Positions 1 to 11,900 are shown, counted from the stretch's first letter. The stretch is 13,744 nt of DNA from Hymenopellis radicata (GCA_015501595.1 JADNRX010001139.1:1-13744), one strand, 5' to 3'. The notes: generated by a model not told the origin, from the letters alone. Numbers and translations: made by a program.

Positions 1-492
1 ATGAACACAAAAGACGATGGATTATGGTGAATATAGCCTACCTTCCGCAGTGTAGCGCTCGCGGCATTGGAGACATACAAATCCGCAGAAAAAAAAAATT
101 CTCTGGACCGCTCGGGACGACTGGGCGACGGTGGTTGCGAGGGTATTGAACTAGACATGGATGAAGGAAGGACGGTGAGAATAACTGGAGTCAGGTGTCA
201 GTATGTCCACTGCCTCATAATCTACGCTGCCCGTTTTCTTGGACGCGACTGCACTGAATGGGGGAGGTAGGACAACAGTTGTTTCAGCTGCTCGCGTAAC
301 CCGTCCTTGATTAATTCTAAGTAAATTGACAGGGCTACTTGTTGACTTGCGCAGATCATTACAAGTTGAACGAGAGTGGGCATTCGTCTAGATTATCGTT
401 ATTATAGGACAACAGTAACATTCTAACGTTTGCTCCAGGTATATTATCATGCACGTCATCGCCCTCTAACCCCCCCAAGTGTGACCGTTCCT
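1..492. other. Region with no supported gene, downstream of the elongase
   Basis: I see no recognisable protein, RNA gene or repeat here apart from a run of ten A at about 91-100. Short open frames exist (for example 67-270 plus) but have no family signature and no splice partners. The right-hand part (about 300-492) is probably the 3' UTR of the minus-strand elongase. An alternative reading of that gene without its last intron would continue to a stop at 359-361. Confidence 0.5.
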
Positions 493-1733
493 TTACTCTC
501 TGCGAAGAAGATAGCTTAGACAAGTAAGCAGACGACACAATGGCAACGTACAATTTTCCATTCGCTTTCCCGTTTCCGTTTGCTTTCCCATTTCCATTAG
601 CCGTTCCGTTGGCGGCCGCCTTGCCTCCCCTGACGGGCTTCTTGTACGTTTGGAAATAGAACTTGATGAACAGCAACAAGTAGCTGCTCAGGAGACCGCA
701 GCCGAAGACAGCAGAGCTTTCAGTGCCAGAGCAATCACCCATATGAGGAGATCGGGGCGATAGTTGGCGACAAAGTGCTGGTATGCTGCACAATAGATGA
801 GATTCGGAAAGCATAAAGGCAGAAATGGACGCACTGCCGAAGTAGACGAGGGCAAGGTCAATGACAAATTGAATGATCTGCATCATTGTCAAGTACTTCT
901 TCCACTACAGGCGGAATGGTTAGCAACGCGCGAACATGGGAAGAGAAGCCTTCTAACCCAAATCTTAGCACCTCCAGCGGTAGCGTAATAGTAGTAATCT
1001 GCACAATGTTGAGAAACGCGACTCAGTGATGGGGACAGCATGCTTACACATTAAAACATGCACAGTCAGGTTCAATGAGATAACAGTCCAAGACTACCAT
1101 GCTTCGTGAAGATATGCGTGACACGTTGACGAAAAGGGACGTACGATACTAGTCTTGCCGTTGAGTTGTGAGTAACAAAGCAGAGCAGTTGCAGAATGAT
1201 GGAAGACGTGTAAGAATGCTAAAGACGGATTAAGAACGTAGTTGGGAGGGAAAACAAGGTAGTCACCAAGGGGCTTTTTCTTGAAGGCGAGGAAAATGGT
1301 GTCGATTAATTCCAATATTTGAAGTAATAGTTGATGATATAGTAAAATTCCATTCGCTGTAGGAGCACCAGAAGGTCACAACGAGTATGCAAGAGAGGAA
1401 AAGTCGCGCTCACTGGAGTCCAAGACTCAGCCGCGCAGATACCGGCAAATACCCCTCTCTTCCAAATAATTGGGACATCTCCTCCAGCATAAGAACGAGC
1501 AAGAGAAGACTGCCACTGCTGAGAATGACATTGTGCACTTGGAAGATAGTGTTCAGTTTTTGCGGTTGGCGATTTTCATGATAGCCTGAATCCCGAATAT
1601 GGTTGACGAGGTATCCAGCCAACGTGCCGAGAACCATAGGCGTCGTTGAAAGCGGGGTCTTGCCGGGAACATAAGAATACAAATGAGGGGGAAGGGATGG
1701 CAGAGTAGCCTCGAGCACGTCGGCGAGTTTCAT
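493..1733 (-). CDS. ELO: ELO-family very-long-chain fatty acid elongase, 8 exons, with apparent frameshifts
   Basis: This is a condensing enzyme of the ER elongase complex; it joins malonyl-CoA to a long-chain acyl-CoA. Exons read on the minus strand are 1733-1414, 1356-1267, 1218-1145, 1093-1048, 998-958, 904-835, 785-552 and 499-493, about 294 residues, which is normal for the family. Visible hallmarks are the histidine box in LHVFHHSATALLCYSQ, the KxxELxDT-type motif (broken by one missing base near 1312), NGKTS, YYYYYATAGG, and the T-x-x-Q-x-x-Q motif in TMMQIIQF, followed by MGDCSGTESSAVFGCG. The start ATG at 1731-1733 opens MKLADVLEATLPSL. The protein ends in a hydrophilic Gly-Asn-Lys tail. 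Five apparent indels interrupt the frame: an extra A at 1603-1604, a missing A at 1573-1576, a missing G at 1475-1476, a missing G at 1312-1313 and a missing C at 747-748. The family call is firm; which ELO paralogue it is cannot be told. The last intron and stop (493-495) are less certain than the rest. Confidence 0.9.
554..598 (-). repeat. 18-nt tandem repeat coding the elongase Gly-Asn-Lys tail
   Basis: On the minus strand two 18-nt units (598-581 and 580-563) and a partial third (562-554) encode NGNGKA repeats just after the last membrane segment. The units differ mainly at third codon positions (AAT/AAC, GCA/GCG), so the peptide is better kept than the DNA. A basic, disordered cytosolic tail is common in fungal elongases. 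Confidence 0.8.
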
Positions 1734-2880
1734 GGTCACTGGTGGTGGGCAGACGAAAGCTGGGACCGAGAAGTTTTGGTTTTGGGGTTAAGTAAGCTTC
1801 TTCAGGCTCGCAATTTTCACGTGCAGCCAACTACCATGCGTAAATACCGGACGATTATTCGACGCTGATTGGAAGAGAACGCTCAGTGAAATTTCTGAAA
1901 GGGCGGAGCCATATTGAAGCTGGCCGCGCAAAGATAGAATAACATACGTGTTTTCGAAGAAGTTTTCTCTCCCCATTCGGCCATTGCACGATACCGAACC
2001 GAGTATTCAAAACACCAAAGATGTCCACGTAACCCCAATGCAATGTATGTGATGCGTAGTAGTGTTACAAATGTACCCAAGATGCAGTGCGAGAAAAAGC
2101 TAGGTGATAATAAGGCTAGGATATGACTTCAAGTCGGCAAGAACAGCGTGTTCCCTGTTGATGGTCGAACAATCAGTTGAAGACCTTGAATAATGCGCGC
2201 GGAACCATACATACCGTTTGCTAAGTTTGGTATTTTGAAGAACGTCGATAGCACAGGTCTTGACTTGTGAGCGCGCGATGTCTGGACCGGAAGCACAGAC
2301 AAGGCACATGGAAGAATTGGAGGGGGCAAGAGTGTACGACGCGTGAACCTGGAACCGGTTAGAACAAATGCCTCCGAAGAAATCATACGCGACTAACCCC
2401 ACACGCACGCAGTGACTGGACGAGATCGTGAATAAACTAGAAGTAATATGTTAGCGCCTGTCGAATAAACCAAGGCGGGGCAAGACACAGCGTACCAGCA
2501 ACAGACGACAACGCAATTCATGTAAATCGTGCAAGTCCAGGCCTGATACAAGGAAAGATGAGCGGGGCAGTCGAGCGCGTAGATGGGTTACATACATGTC
2601 TCGGAAGTGGGACACCACGTCGGCACAGCGCAGTGCAGTTTGACCGACGGGCCCAATCGAAGAAGAACTCTATTCATGAATTGAGACACTCATTCAGTAA
2701 GATAGAGCAGAAAACTCACTGTGTAAAAGGTTCAACAGCGTCATGAAGATTTCCAAGCTGCAACGACCTTGTCAGGACTGTCACACGAGCAATGATGACG
2801 AATGGAAATTAACCTCGTTCAAGGGAACTTGGAACTGGGATTTCTCGTCAAGGGTGGGGAGAGACATAAGGGAGACCATG
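1734..2880 (-). other. Unresolved stretch, possibly a second minus-strand gene
   Basis: A minus-strand ATG at 2877-2879 sits in a near-ideal context (CCGCCATGG) about 90 nt after a TATA box and opens MVSLMSLPTLDEKSQFQVPL, after which the frame closes. Further down the minus strand there are plausible coding islands: a Cys-rich hydrophobic stretch near 2540-2450 (WTCTIYMNCVVVCCWYAVSC), an intron-like segment 2219-2160 (GTATGT..CAACAG), and an open stretch at 2043-1855 beginning MHWGYVDIFGVLNTRFGI. I could not join these into one protein or name a family. If this part of the sequence has the same missing-base problem as the neighbouring elongase, a real membrane-protein gene could be hidden. 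The segment 1734-1850 probably includes the elongase 5' UTR and promoter. Confidence 0.3.
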
Positions 2881-2964
2881 GCGGGAGAGGCGGGAAGATC
2901 GCAGGGACTTCGGAATTTTGAGGGAGGGGGTGAATGCGACAGGGAGTTCAGAATGACCGACGCA

Positions 2965-2973
2965 TTTTATAAG
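2965..2973 (-). promoter_or_regulatory. TATA-box-like element upstream of a minus-strand ATG
   Basis: The minus strand reads CTTATAAAA, followed about 90 nt later by the ATG at 2877-2879. The spacing and the pyrimidine-rich leader (CCCCCTCCCTC) fit a fungal core promoter. It is supported only by sequence match. Confidence 0.45.
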
Positions 2974-2980
2974 TAGGTTT

Positions 2981-4652
2981 CAATTCCGAGCGGTCACGGG
3001 AAGAGTCGGAATCTGCGATCGGAGCTCCTGCTTCGAAACTCGTGCCTAGACTGTAACCAATGACAGAAGGCTGGACATCACCACGAGTGCTGATACTGCG
3101 TCTGAATTGCGTCTGAAGTATGTAAACTTCTCGATGCGCAAATATCGCTAGATTAACTGCTCATTGGCCAAATGCATCGGATAGTAGGAAGAGCCGGTCT
3201 GTAACTCTTAAGATCAGGCAATAGACGGATATGGTTAACGGGAAAGCGGGCATGAGACGCTGCCCGGCGGTTCTTGCGGGTCGCATTCCCAGTTGCGTCT
3301 AGTAGTAATAGAAACACGCGCATGTCTGGGTTGGGCGCTGTATATTCGGCGCCAACCCACGTCTATAATCAGCAGAAGGTCGTGTGGCGTCGAATTCGCC
3401 AACCCGTTCACGGCGTAAATGCCGCGTGATGTCAAGGATCTTTTTGACAGACTGTCATGATCAACGTCCGTTTGCAAGACGACGAGGAATTGCGTTGGCG
3501 TACGCGTCGGTGGCACATTTCTTATCGCTCTCCACGGGGAATACCGACTTGGAAGCGGGGTACGCTGAATTGAACGGACCGGCGGGACGACGCCTCAATT
3601 TCGGGCGAGACCGGACCGAATCCGATCGGTTGACCTTGGCCTCGATCGTCTTTCCTTTCGTTTCTCAAAACTCTGTTATCGACGTATTGATTGTCTTGGG
3701 AGCCTCATGTATACAACCGAAAGTACCGAACTTACTATACGCGAACTTTCCCCCACGATATTTTGGACTCTCGGTCTCTCGGCCTACCAGGAAAAAACAC
3801 GCGATCTCGCCTCTGTCTGGACTTCCCCTCACCTCCGCATCGCTCTCAATAATACGTACTGATTGACACGGCTGTACCCCAAGATCATCTGGGGCTCAAA
3901 TGGTATGCGTGTTGCGGTTCTTGGCCTAATTCTGGAACTCCAGCCTCTGGCACCTTATCACAGGTGATCTGAACACCCACCCACTTCCTGGCAAAAGGTT
4001 GAGCTCTAGTTCTAAGCTCTCAGTCCAGCCCGGCGTACAGTGTTTCCGGTAGTTTATGTTGAGTAAGTACGTCAAAGGAATCCCTCGTTTCCTTACTTCT
4101 CACCTCAAGGAGTGTTCGGACAGCTTGGTACATTACGTGCGAAACCTCTGCCTCCTCAAATCAAGGCCTTGTTGCATTTTGACTCTGCCGTGAATACGCG
4201 CTCTACTGGATCCATACTCAGACCAATGACAGGTGTCTAAACGTACTGCACGACACGAAGAAAGCCCCGAAGTCAATGTCTAAATAACAGCTTTATTGCG
4301 TTTTCTCAAGTCTCCAGCATGCTATGTATCATTGTATGTCGTTCTGCTATGATTTGATTCAACAGTCCGCGCGACGTCCCGCGACTCCCAGGAAATAAAT
4401 CCGCCCGTAGAGACGCGAAGAGATCTGTGACAGTATTACACCATCGTTTCAAAATACTTACTATTATATCTGCTGTCCATTCGAAGTGCGAGCGGATTTG
4501 CTATGGTTGATGACGCGTAGATGTGTGATGTCATGCATCCTTTTCGTTTCGTCGTTTCGTCATCGTAACCCTTCGCAGATTCGAACACCTTCCATCTCTG
4601 CATATAGCAGAATTCCCTTTGCTCGCCATTCAACGCCTCCAGTAACGCCAGA
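2981..4652. other. Intergenic region upstream of VPS13
   Basis: This 1.7-kb stretch has no recognisable gene. A stop-free plus-strand frame at 3384-3866 lacks an ATG at its start and is of a length expected about once by chance in a window this size. A 51-codon ATG frame lies at 3707-3862. The last 100 bases before 4653 are pyrimidine-rich (repeated TTCGTCGTTTCGTC near 4545-4560), as in many fungal promoters and 5' UTRs; no TATA box is obvious. Confidence 0.5.
3327..3359. repeat. Inverted repeat (hairpin) in the intergenic region
   Basis: TGGGTTGG at 3327-3334 pairs with CCAACCCA at 3352-3359. After a one-base bulge (G3335), CGC at 3336-3338 pairs with GCG at 3349-3351, leaving a 10-nt loop. 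No U-tract follows and no gene ends here, so a bacterial-type terminator role is not implied. Confidence 0.6.
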
Positions 4653-5982
4653 ATGTGGTGGCTGGATCCAGGGAAGGAGGTACTCAACGTCGTGGGTATA
4701 TCGTGCACAATACTTTGCTGTCTCTGAAGTGAAGGCAGCTCTTCAACCGAATTTTGGCCCCGTACGTGGAAAATCTGGACATGAACCAGGTGAATTATGG
4801 GATAGGACAAGGTGCGCGATATGGACCTCGTACACTTTAACTTTACTGACTGGCTGTAGGGCAACTGACTCTACGCAACCTGACGCTCAAGAAAGGCGCT
4901 CTGGATAAATTTCGACTCCCAGTCGATGTCCTTGAGGGTACGACACCCCGCCAATGCGCAAGAATTCTCTCATGTGTATCTAGGCCACCTTGGAAAGTTC
5001 ACGCTCTCGCTACACTGGATGAATCTTGGCAACCAACCCGTCGAGATCTTGATTGAAGACGTGTATATCCTTGTAGTCCCATCTACGCAATCCAAATTCG
5101 ATCCGGAGGAGGAAGAAGAACGCGCCCAAGCCACCAAGAATGAGCGCTTGCAGAATGCCGAGCTTCTCCACATGCGCGGGCAAGCCGAAACCTCTCCGGG
5201 TGCGACGCGTTGACATCTTTGTCGTTCCTCCATCTGAGCGCTCTTCAGATAACACCCCTCAGACTCAAGGCTTATGGGAGTCTCTGACCGCCAAGATTAT
5301 CAATAATCTACAGGTCACCGTCAAGAACATCCATGTCCGTTACGAGGATAAACTCAGTGTTCCCGGGGTACGCGACAGTGGGCATAACAACGAGGCGAGA
5401 ATACTGACGTATTGCTAGCATCCGTTCGCGGCGGGATTGACATTGGCGGGCTTTACCGCGTTCTCTGTCAATGAGGAATGGAAACCAGCATTCATCGAGA
5501 GTACTGCAGGTGCCATCCATAAGGCGAGTCGGGATCTTTGGACATATTACATTGTCATTTACTTCTATTAGCTCGGAAATCTCCAATCGCTAGCCGTGTA
5601 TTTCGACACAGATTCTCCAAGCATTGCTGGTTTACCTCATGATGAATCTGTGAAGACCTTTTACGAGATGGTAAATTGGCGTCTTCGGGTTAATTGCGCC
5701 GAACTGAGGCTTTGTTTAGATTGCCTCCAGTTCGCGAGAGGCCCAGCACCAGTTCATTTTGAAACCTGTTTCCGGCGAAGGAAGGGTAGGTCATCTTGCT
5801 TGTTCACTTTATGCAACCTGAACGTATCCCAGATCATTATGAATCATAAAGTGGACAACGACACCCCACGATTTGATGTACAACTATTATTCGACGAGAT
5901 TGGTGTCGCGGTGGACAACCATCAGTATCGGGATACCATCTCGCTTCTTGACATGTATCACGTCTATATTCGCCAGCACCAG
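4653..5982 (+). other. VPS13: VPS13 N-terminal chorein region (exons 1-9)
   Basis: About residues 1-315. Typical chorein-family wording is seen after splicing: [81 protein letters not shown] and [15 protein letters not shown]. In the family this end caps the lipid groove and docks at the donor membrane (the ER, with ATG2 as the paralogue). An acidic charged segment ([17 protein letters not shown]) precedes exon 5. Confidence 0.9.
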
Positions 5983-8900
5983 GTATGGGTGTTCCTTTGG
6001 CCTTTGGCCTTTTGACGTACTAAACTAACTACTATCAGTACCGAAAATATCGGCCAGACCAAAGCGAGTTCAAAGCAAACGCCGCGATGGCGCGCCTGCG
6101 CTTTGCTGGACATGCCATCTTGGAAGGTGTTAAGGAGAAGAATAGGAAATGGACCTGGGCATATTTTGCAGAGAGGCGTGACGACAGAAAACGATACGTG
6201 GATCTTTATCAGCGGAAAGAGCTGAGCGCTCTACCTGTCATAGTGTGTATTTTCCTCTTCTGTCTCCTGTACGCTCATTTATGCTGGCTCAGGACGAGAA
6301 GGAGTTAGAAGGACTCGAGAAGAAGCTCTCGTATGAAGATATCAGGTTCTACAGGTCTATCGCCCGTTCGCGTATTCGGAAGGATAATGCCCTTCGGAAA
6401 CGGCTGGAACAGGATAAGGCAAAACAACAGCCTGCGCAGCAAAGCTGGTCGAGCTGGATATGGGGCTCCTCTGAAAACACACAGACAGAGACAGATCCTG
6501 CGTTTGGTGGTCCAATGACCGAAGAACAACGTCAGCAGTTGTATGATGTACTCGACTACGACGAGAAAGCGGCCGTCGTCGAAGCTCTGGAAGCTCCACG
6601 GGATGCCCTTAAAGCCCGTATCAACGCCAAACTCGATAAAGGGTCCTTCGTCCTGAAGAATGACCCTCATGGAAAAGCTGAGGACATTATTTCAATCGTG
6701 TTTGACGTCTTCAGAGCAGACGTTATCCAGAGGACAGACAATCTGGATGCGTCGGTGTCGCTTATGGGCTTCACGGTATTCGACGGGACTACGCAAGGCA
6801 CTCTTCATCCGAAGGTCATGTACGTGAAGGACATACCCAGCATCGAAGCGGATCGAGAAGACCCGTTCCTGTTCGTGAAATTTGAGAACAAGCCTCTGGA
6901 TGAGCGTGCGGACAACGCGTTGACTGTCCGCATGCGTCATATGGAGATCATATATCATAGAGGTTATGTGGAAGCGGTATATCAGTTCCTCAAGCCTCCT
7001 GAAAGTCAGCTAGAATCGGTTGAAGCTCTGCTTGTGAGTAACTCCGCATATACGACGGCTGACGCTGATATTAGTGCTCAGACGGCTGCAGGACAAACAC
7101 TGGAAGGACTGAGCAAGGAAACAAGGGCCGGCCTAGAATTCGCTCTCCAGAACCATAAGACCATCGACATACAAATGGATATGAATGCACCTGTCATCAT
7201 TGTCCCAGAAGAGTGCGTGCGGTTGACATTCCCATTTCGCGTTCTCACTCGGTCTTGCGCCACGTAGCGTGACAACATACCAGTGCAAGCATTTGATAGT
7301 CGATGCGGGTCACATCGCTATTGAGAGTGATCTAGCAGCCAAGGACGCCATCAAAGCGATACATCTGAAGAGGAATCAGAAATACAACGAGGCAGACTAC
7401 AAACGTCTTGAGTCACTCATGTACGACAAGTTTACGCTGAAGTTGGAAGCCGCGCAGGTAATAGCATCTCACCATCACCGCAATCCTTACCACAACATTC
7501 ATAGTTCATCCTCGGCAACGACCTGGATTCTTGTCGTCGAGCTCTGACATCAGACAAGACTGACGCCTTGCATCTCGTGGAGCGCATAAACATTGATCTT
7601 CAGGTCGAGACTTCCATCGTTCCCAGTGCTTTGAGTCTTGCCCGGTTCAAGGTGTCTGGTAGCCTGCCAACCTTACAACTGAACCTTTCCGACATCAAGT
7701 ACAAGTCCTTGATGCGCCTCATTGACGTTTGTATTCCCAAATTTGGTGACGACACTCCTGCCGACGACCACACCGTCAACTTTGCCATCCGTCCTAGTTT
7801 TTTCGCCCAGAACGAAACGGAATATACTGTGGAGGATGATGAAGAAGACGATGACGACCTCGAAAGTTTAAAAGAGGACGAATTTTTCGAAGCAAGTGAA
7901 GGACTTCCGGACGTAAGACTTTCAACACTTTCTGGATGGGATACTGATATCTCCATGTTAGCGTCCTGACATCCACCAACACATCTTCGAGTTTGACTTC
8001 CGAGTGGAGCAACTTAAAGTCTGCATATTCAAGGCTAATGCAGACAATGTTGAAAAGGCATTGGGCGATGTGTCTCTTGACAAATTCTGTTTGGTATTTG
8101 CTCTGGCCAAATTCGACATGAAAGTCGATGTCAACTTACGGTCAGTAACACTCTCATCGCTTAGCCACCATCCCATCTGACCGCATTCAGGGCACTAACC
8201 ATGAACCTCAATCAACCGACCGGCGACCCCATCAAGTTCATGTCTTCAGTGGACTCGGACGTTCCGCAGGATCGAGATTTACTGTTTGTTACCTACACCC
8301 GCGTTCAAAAGGATTCTCCCGAGTTCACATCCATCTACGAGGGAATTGATCAGAAGGTCGAAGTTCGAATTTCGACATTCATTTTCAGAGCCGCACCGGA
8401 ACCGGTCATAGCTTTATACGACTTCATCATGACTACATTCGTCCCTCAGTCCAATGATCAGGTGCTTCCAGCAGAGCAAGCTACAACCGACGTGCAGAAA
8501 GGGCAAGTATCTGCGAACAATGGTAGCAAGATTTATGTCACGGTCAATCTTGCGAGCGTCCAAGGTCCGTTTACCTTCGAAAGGACGAGCCACGCTGACA
8601 TCGATCATAGTGATCCTCATGAATGGACCAGCCAGCCTGGCGACGTTATCTCTATCAACAGCAGACGTGGCCGTTCTCGTGCTGGCGAAAGCTTTGCGTG
8701 TTTCTGGTAAACTTGGAAGCCTCTCTCTGACCAATGACGCCGATGTGTACGGCGCCAGTCATCGCGACTTTGGTCAAATACTCTCTATTGAGGGCCAGAA
8801 CTTTGCCGAATTCCGGTATCAAACGTACAACCCGGATGAGGCAGGTTACAATGGGATCAAGTCAACCGTATCGTTAACCACTGCGTCTCTCAAACTTCAT

Positions 8901-11900
8901 TTCCTGGAGCAACCTCTGCACGACATATATCTCTTCCTTGTCAAATTTGCCAGGCTCAAGGGCTTGTACGACGCTGCTACCCAAGCCGCCGTTCAAAGTG
9001 CCCCTGAAATGGATCGCATGCAGTTCGAAGTGTCTGTCAAATCACCCATTGTCGTGTTTCCCTTCGACCCTGTTACTTCGCGGGATACTCTTGTTCTCCG
9101 CCTAGGTGAGATCACTGCTTCCAACTCATCCAAGGCCGATGAGAACAAGATAACCGCGGGGCTCCACGGAATCCAACTCGTCTCGAATATTCATTACGAT
9201 GAGGCGCTTTCAACCCTCAAGATCATCGACGACATCAATGTGGCGGCCGACATCGTACAAGTCGTCGGCGTTGACCGTTCGCAAGTCTACGACGTTCCAG
9301 ATACTCAGGTGGGATCTCATATTCACACGTGATTGGCAAACCACAATCTCATCTTCGCTAGGTTTCGATCACCATTTCGGACGTGCGCTTGCACTTGACG
9401 CAAGTGCAGTATGGCATCTTGATGAAGCTTGCACAATCGATACCGAAGATTCTGGCTGGCGCACCCGAGGGATATGCTCAAGCCGAATCATCAGCATCCC
9501 AGGAATCAGTCACACCCCAGCGCACATTGGCTTCTTCTCCATCTGCGAACTTGGCGCCAGAGTTGATTGTTCCAGCTTCTGTCCGAGCTTGGTCCGCTGT
9601 TGATTTGGTTGTCGTAGTCGATGCTGTGAAGCTTCATCTATACGACGAGTCCGCAACGACAACCGCGAATTTGAAGGAGCATGGAATCACAAGATTTGCT
9701 CTAAACAAGAGCGAACTTCGACTCAAAATGTTGTCAGACGGCTCCATGGAAGCTCAGGTCGTCTTCAAGTCATTCACAATGAGCAACACTCGACCTGGAC
9801 AAACCAAGTTTCGGGAAATCATACCCGCCACCCAACACGATCGCAATCAGTTCATGGTCCTATATACCATGTCCGGTGGTCCAGACAGCTCGTCCCTCGC
9901 CATCGTGACCATTGACTCCCCCCAGATAATCTTCGCCGTCGATCCCGTCTTTGCCTTGGTCAAGTTCTTCACGTCATATACTCCCGATGCGCCCATCGAA
10001 ATTCAAGACGAAAAAGACGATGCACCAGTTGACCGCAAGGACAAAACTCAATCCACCTTCGATTTCCGTCTTGATCTGCATGACGTTTCTATCAATGTGC
10101 TCGAGAACGACGCGAACCCCGAAACACAGTCCATCAAACTCAACGTCAAGCAAGTCATGCTTTCGCAGCAGGTATGATCCAATGCCGACTAACTGAATGT
10201 CATTCTTACGATTTCAAGGGCGTCTTGGCTCTTACAATCAATCGCTTGGGCATGTCTTTGACTTCGATGGGCAAAGATTCCGACGTTGTCCGATTTTTGG
10301 ATGACTTTGATCTAAGTCTTTCACTGGACAGCCGTTCCAGTTCGTCCCAGCAAATGACGAACATGGAGATCAATGCCATGCCGATCGTGTTCCGAGCATC
10401 CTACCGGGACATTATGCTGATTACCTCGATTGTCAACAAGGCCATAGAACTCAGTGCAGCAAACTCGTCGACTGCTGAAGCAACTACTTCAAAGTCAAAG
10501 TCTCGCATTTCTGAATTCTCAGCTTCCAAGAAATCGTCCTCTAAACAATTTGCTACCAAACCACGGAGGTCTGTGGGCAAGGCTCGTGCCGTAGCATCGA
10601 AAGAACAGGCAAGTGCTGTTCTACCTACAATCCTCGTTGATAATCAATTCTGCGTAGCTCAAAGGTTCCTTCGATGGTTTCCGGTTAGTACTTATCGGAG
10701 ACATGCACGAACAACCGATGCTTCATTTTAAGGTGAAACGATTCATCGTAGGCGCTAAGGACTGGTCAGGCGCGGTATGTGTAGATGTTACGCTTCTCGA
10801 GTATGCTCTTAAAAAAGTCATACTAGCTCCACGCCACTACGACTATGTCGACTCAGATCAGCTACTGGAACCTAACTAACTCACACTGGGAACCATGTAA
10901 GCACTGCGCTTTGTACTCTGTGTATCATCTCTAACTCCTTTGGACACTAGTAATTGATCCGTGGACATTGACGGTCACAGTAAGTGTTGACGCCTCTTCT
11001 CTCCTGCATTAAGTGACATTTTCCTTAGGCTTCGAAACAAGACGCATCCAGTGCATCAACATTGGTCTCTCGGCGAGAGACCGTCTGGACCTCAACCTTA
11101 GTACCACTTTTGCTGAGATGGCGATTACCACTGTCAACGTGTGACCAAGGAAGGCGAGGGTGTCCTACAGAACGCTCGCGGAAGTTATGCCCTTATCGCA
11201 TACGAACAGGACTGGGTCTCCCATCTTTGTGTGTCCGATGATGATGGCAGTGCGAATCGAAGGATGCCACTTCCGTTAAAATTTTGAACGATATTCTCTC
11301 GATTGGCGATTTGACGACTGGAAAACTCTGAGAGAGGTGCGAACAGCGATTTTATCTTGATACCAATCTTACATTAGTAGCACGTTTCTCCTCTGGTCAA
11401 CAACAGTATCGGAGTGCAAGTTGTGGGCCAGCCGTGGGAGCAGATCCGGAGCATCCCCGTCGATCGTGAAGGAGAGTATACATTTCCTCTCAGACGCGAA
11501 CGGCCAAGTACACGGACAGGCTCTTATGTGAATGAATGTGGTGGATAACGTGAAGGTTGTCACTATACGTTCAACGTATAAAATCCAGAACCAGACGTTA
11601 TATCCGCTTGAGTTACTCTTGTGGATGACAACGGGATCCAGTGCATTCGTTGAAAAGATCGTCCCGGACAAGATTATGCCTTGCCTATCGACGCTGTTGC
11701 TCGCCACAGGATACGATACAGCCAGACCGTCAGTAGTCGTCTGGAACGCACATTGGTCCTGAGCTTACCTTGTCTTAGAGGTTTCGGTTACAAATGGTGT
11801 CCTGCCATCCGATGGAGATTTGGTCTCCACAGAGTTTCACAATCAGATGCCCACACAGTGATCTCAAAGGCCTCTTTCAGATTCCAAGCCTGGGTACAAA

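Noticed and set aside
67..270. 67-codon plus-strand open frame
   Set aside because: No family signature and no splice partners, in a region otherwise without coding character.
554..598. Microsatellite or mobile-element end
   Set aside because: It is in-frame coding repeat of the elongase tail with third-position differences, not a transposon feature.
3707..3862. 51-codon ATG frame that looks protein-like (ending ASVWTSPHLRIALNNTY)
   Set aside because: Too short, with no homologue I recognise and no clear promoter or upstream exon.
3384..3866. Stop-free plus-strand frame of 160 codons
   Set aside because: It has no ATG at its start, no recognisable domain and a length expected about once by chance in this window on six frames.
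4436..4908. Overlapping open frames on both strands across the VPS13 start
   Set aside because: They cross VPS13 exons 1-3 and their introns in other frames; the spliced VPS13 reading explains the conservation.
5200..5248. Premature stop (TGA at 5211-5213) in VPS13 after exon 4
   Set aside because: It lies inside a 49-nt GT-AG intron whose removal restores [18 protein letters not shown].
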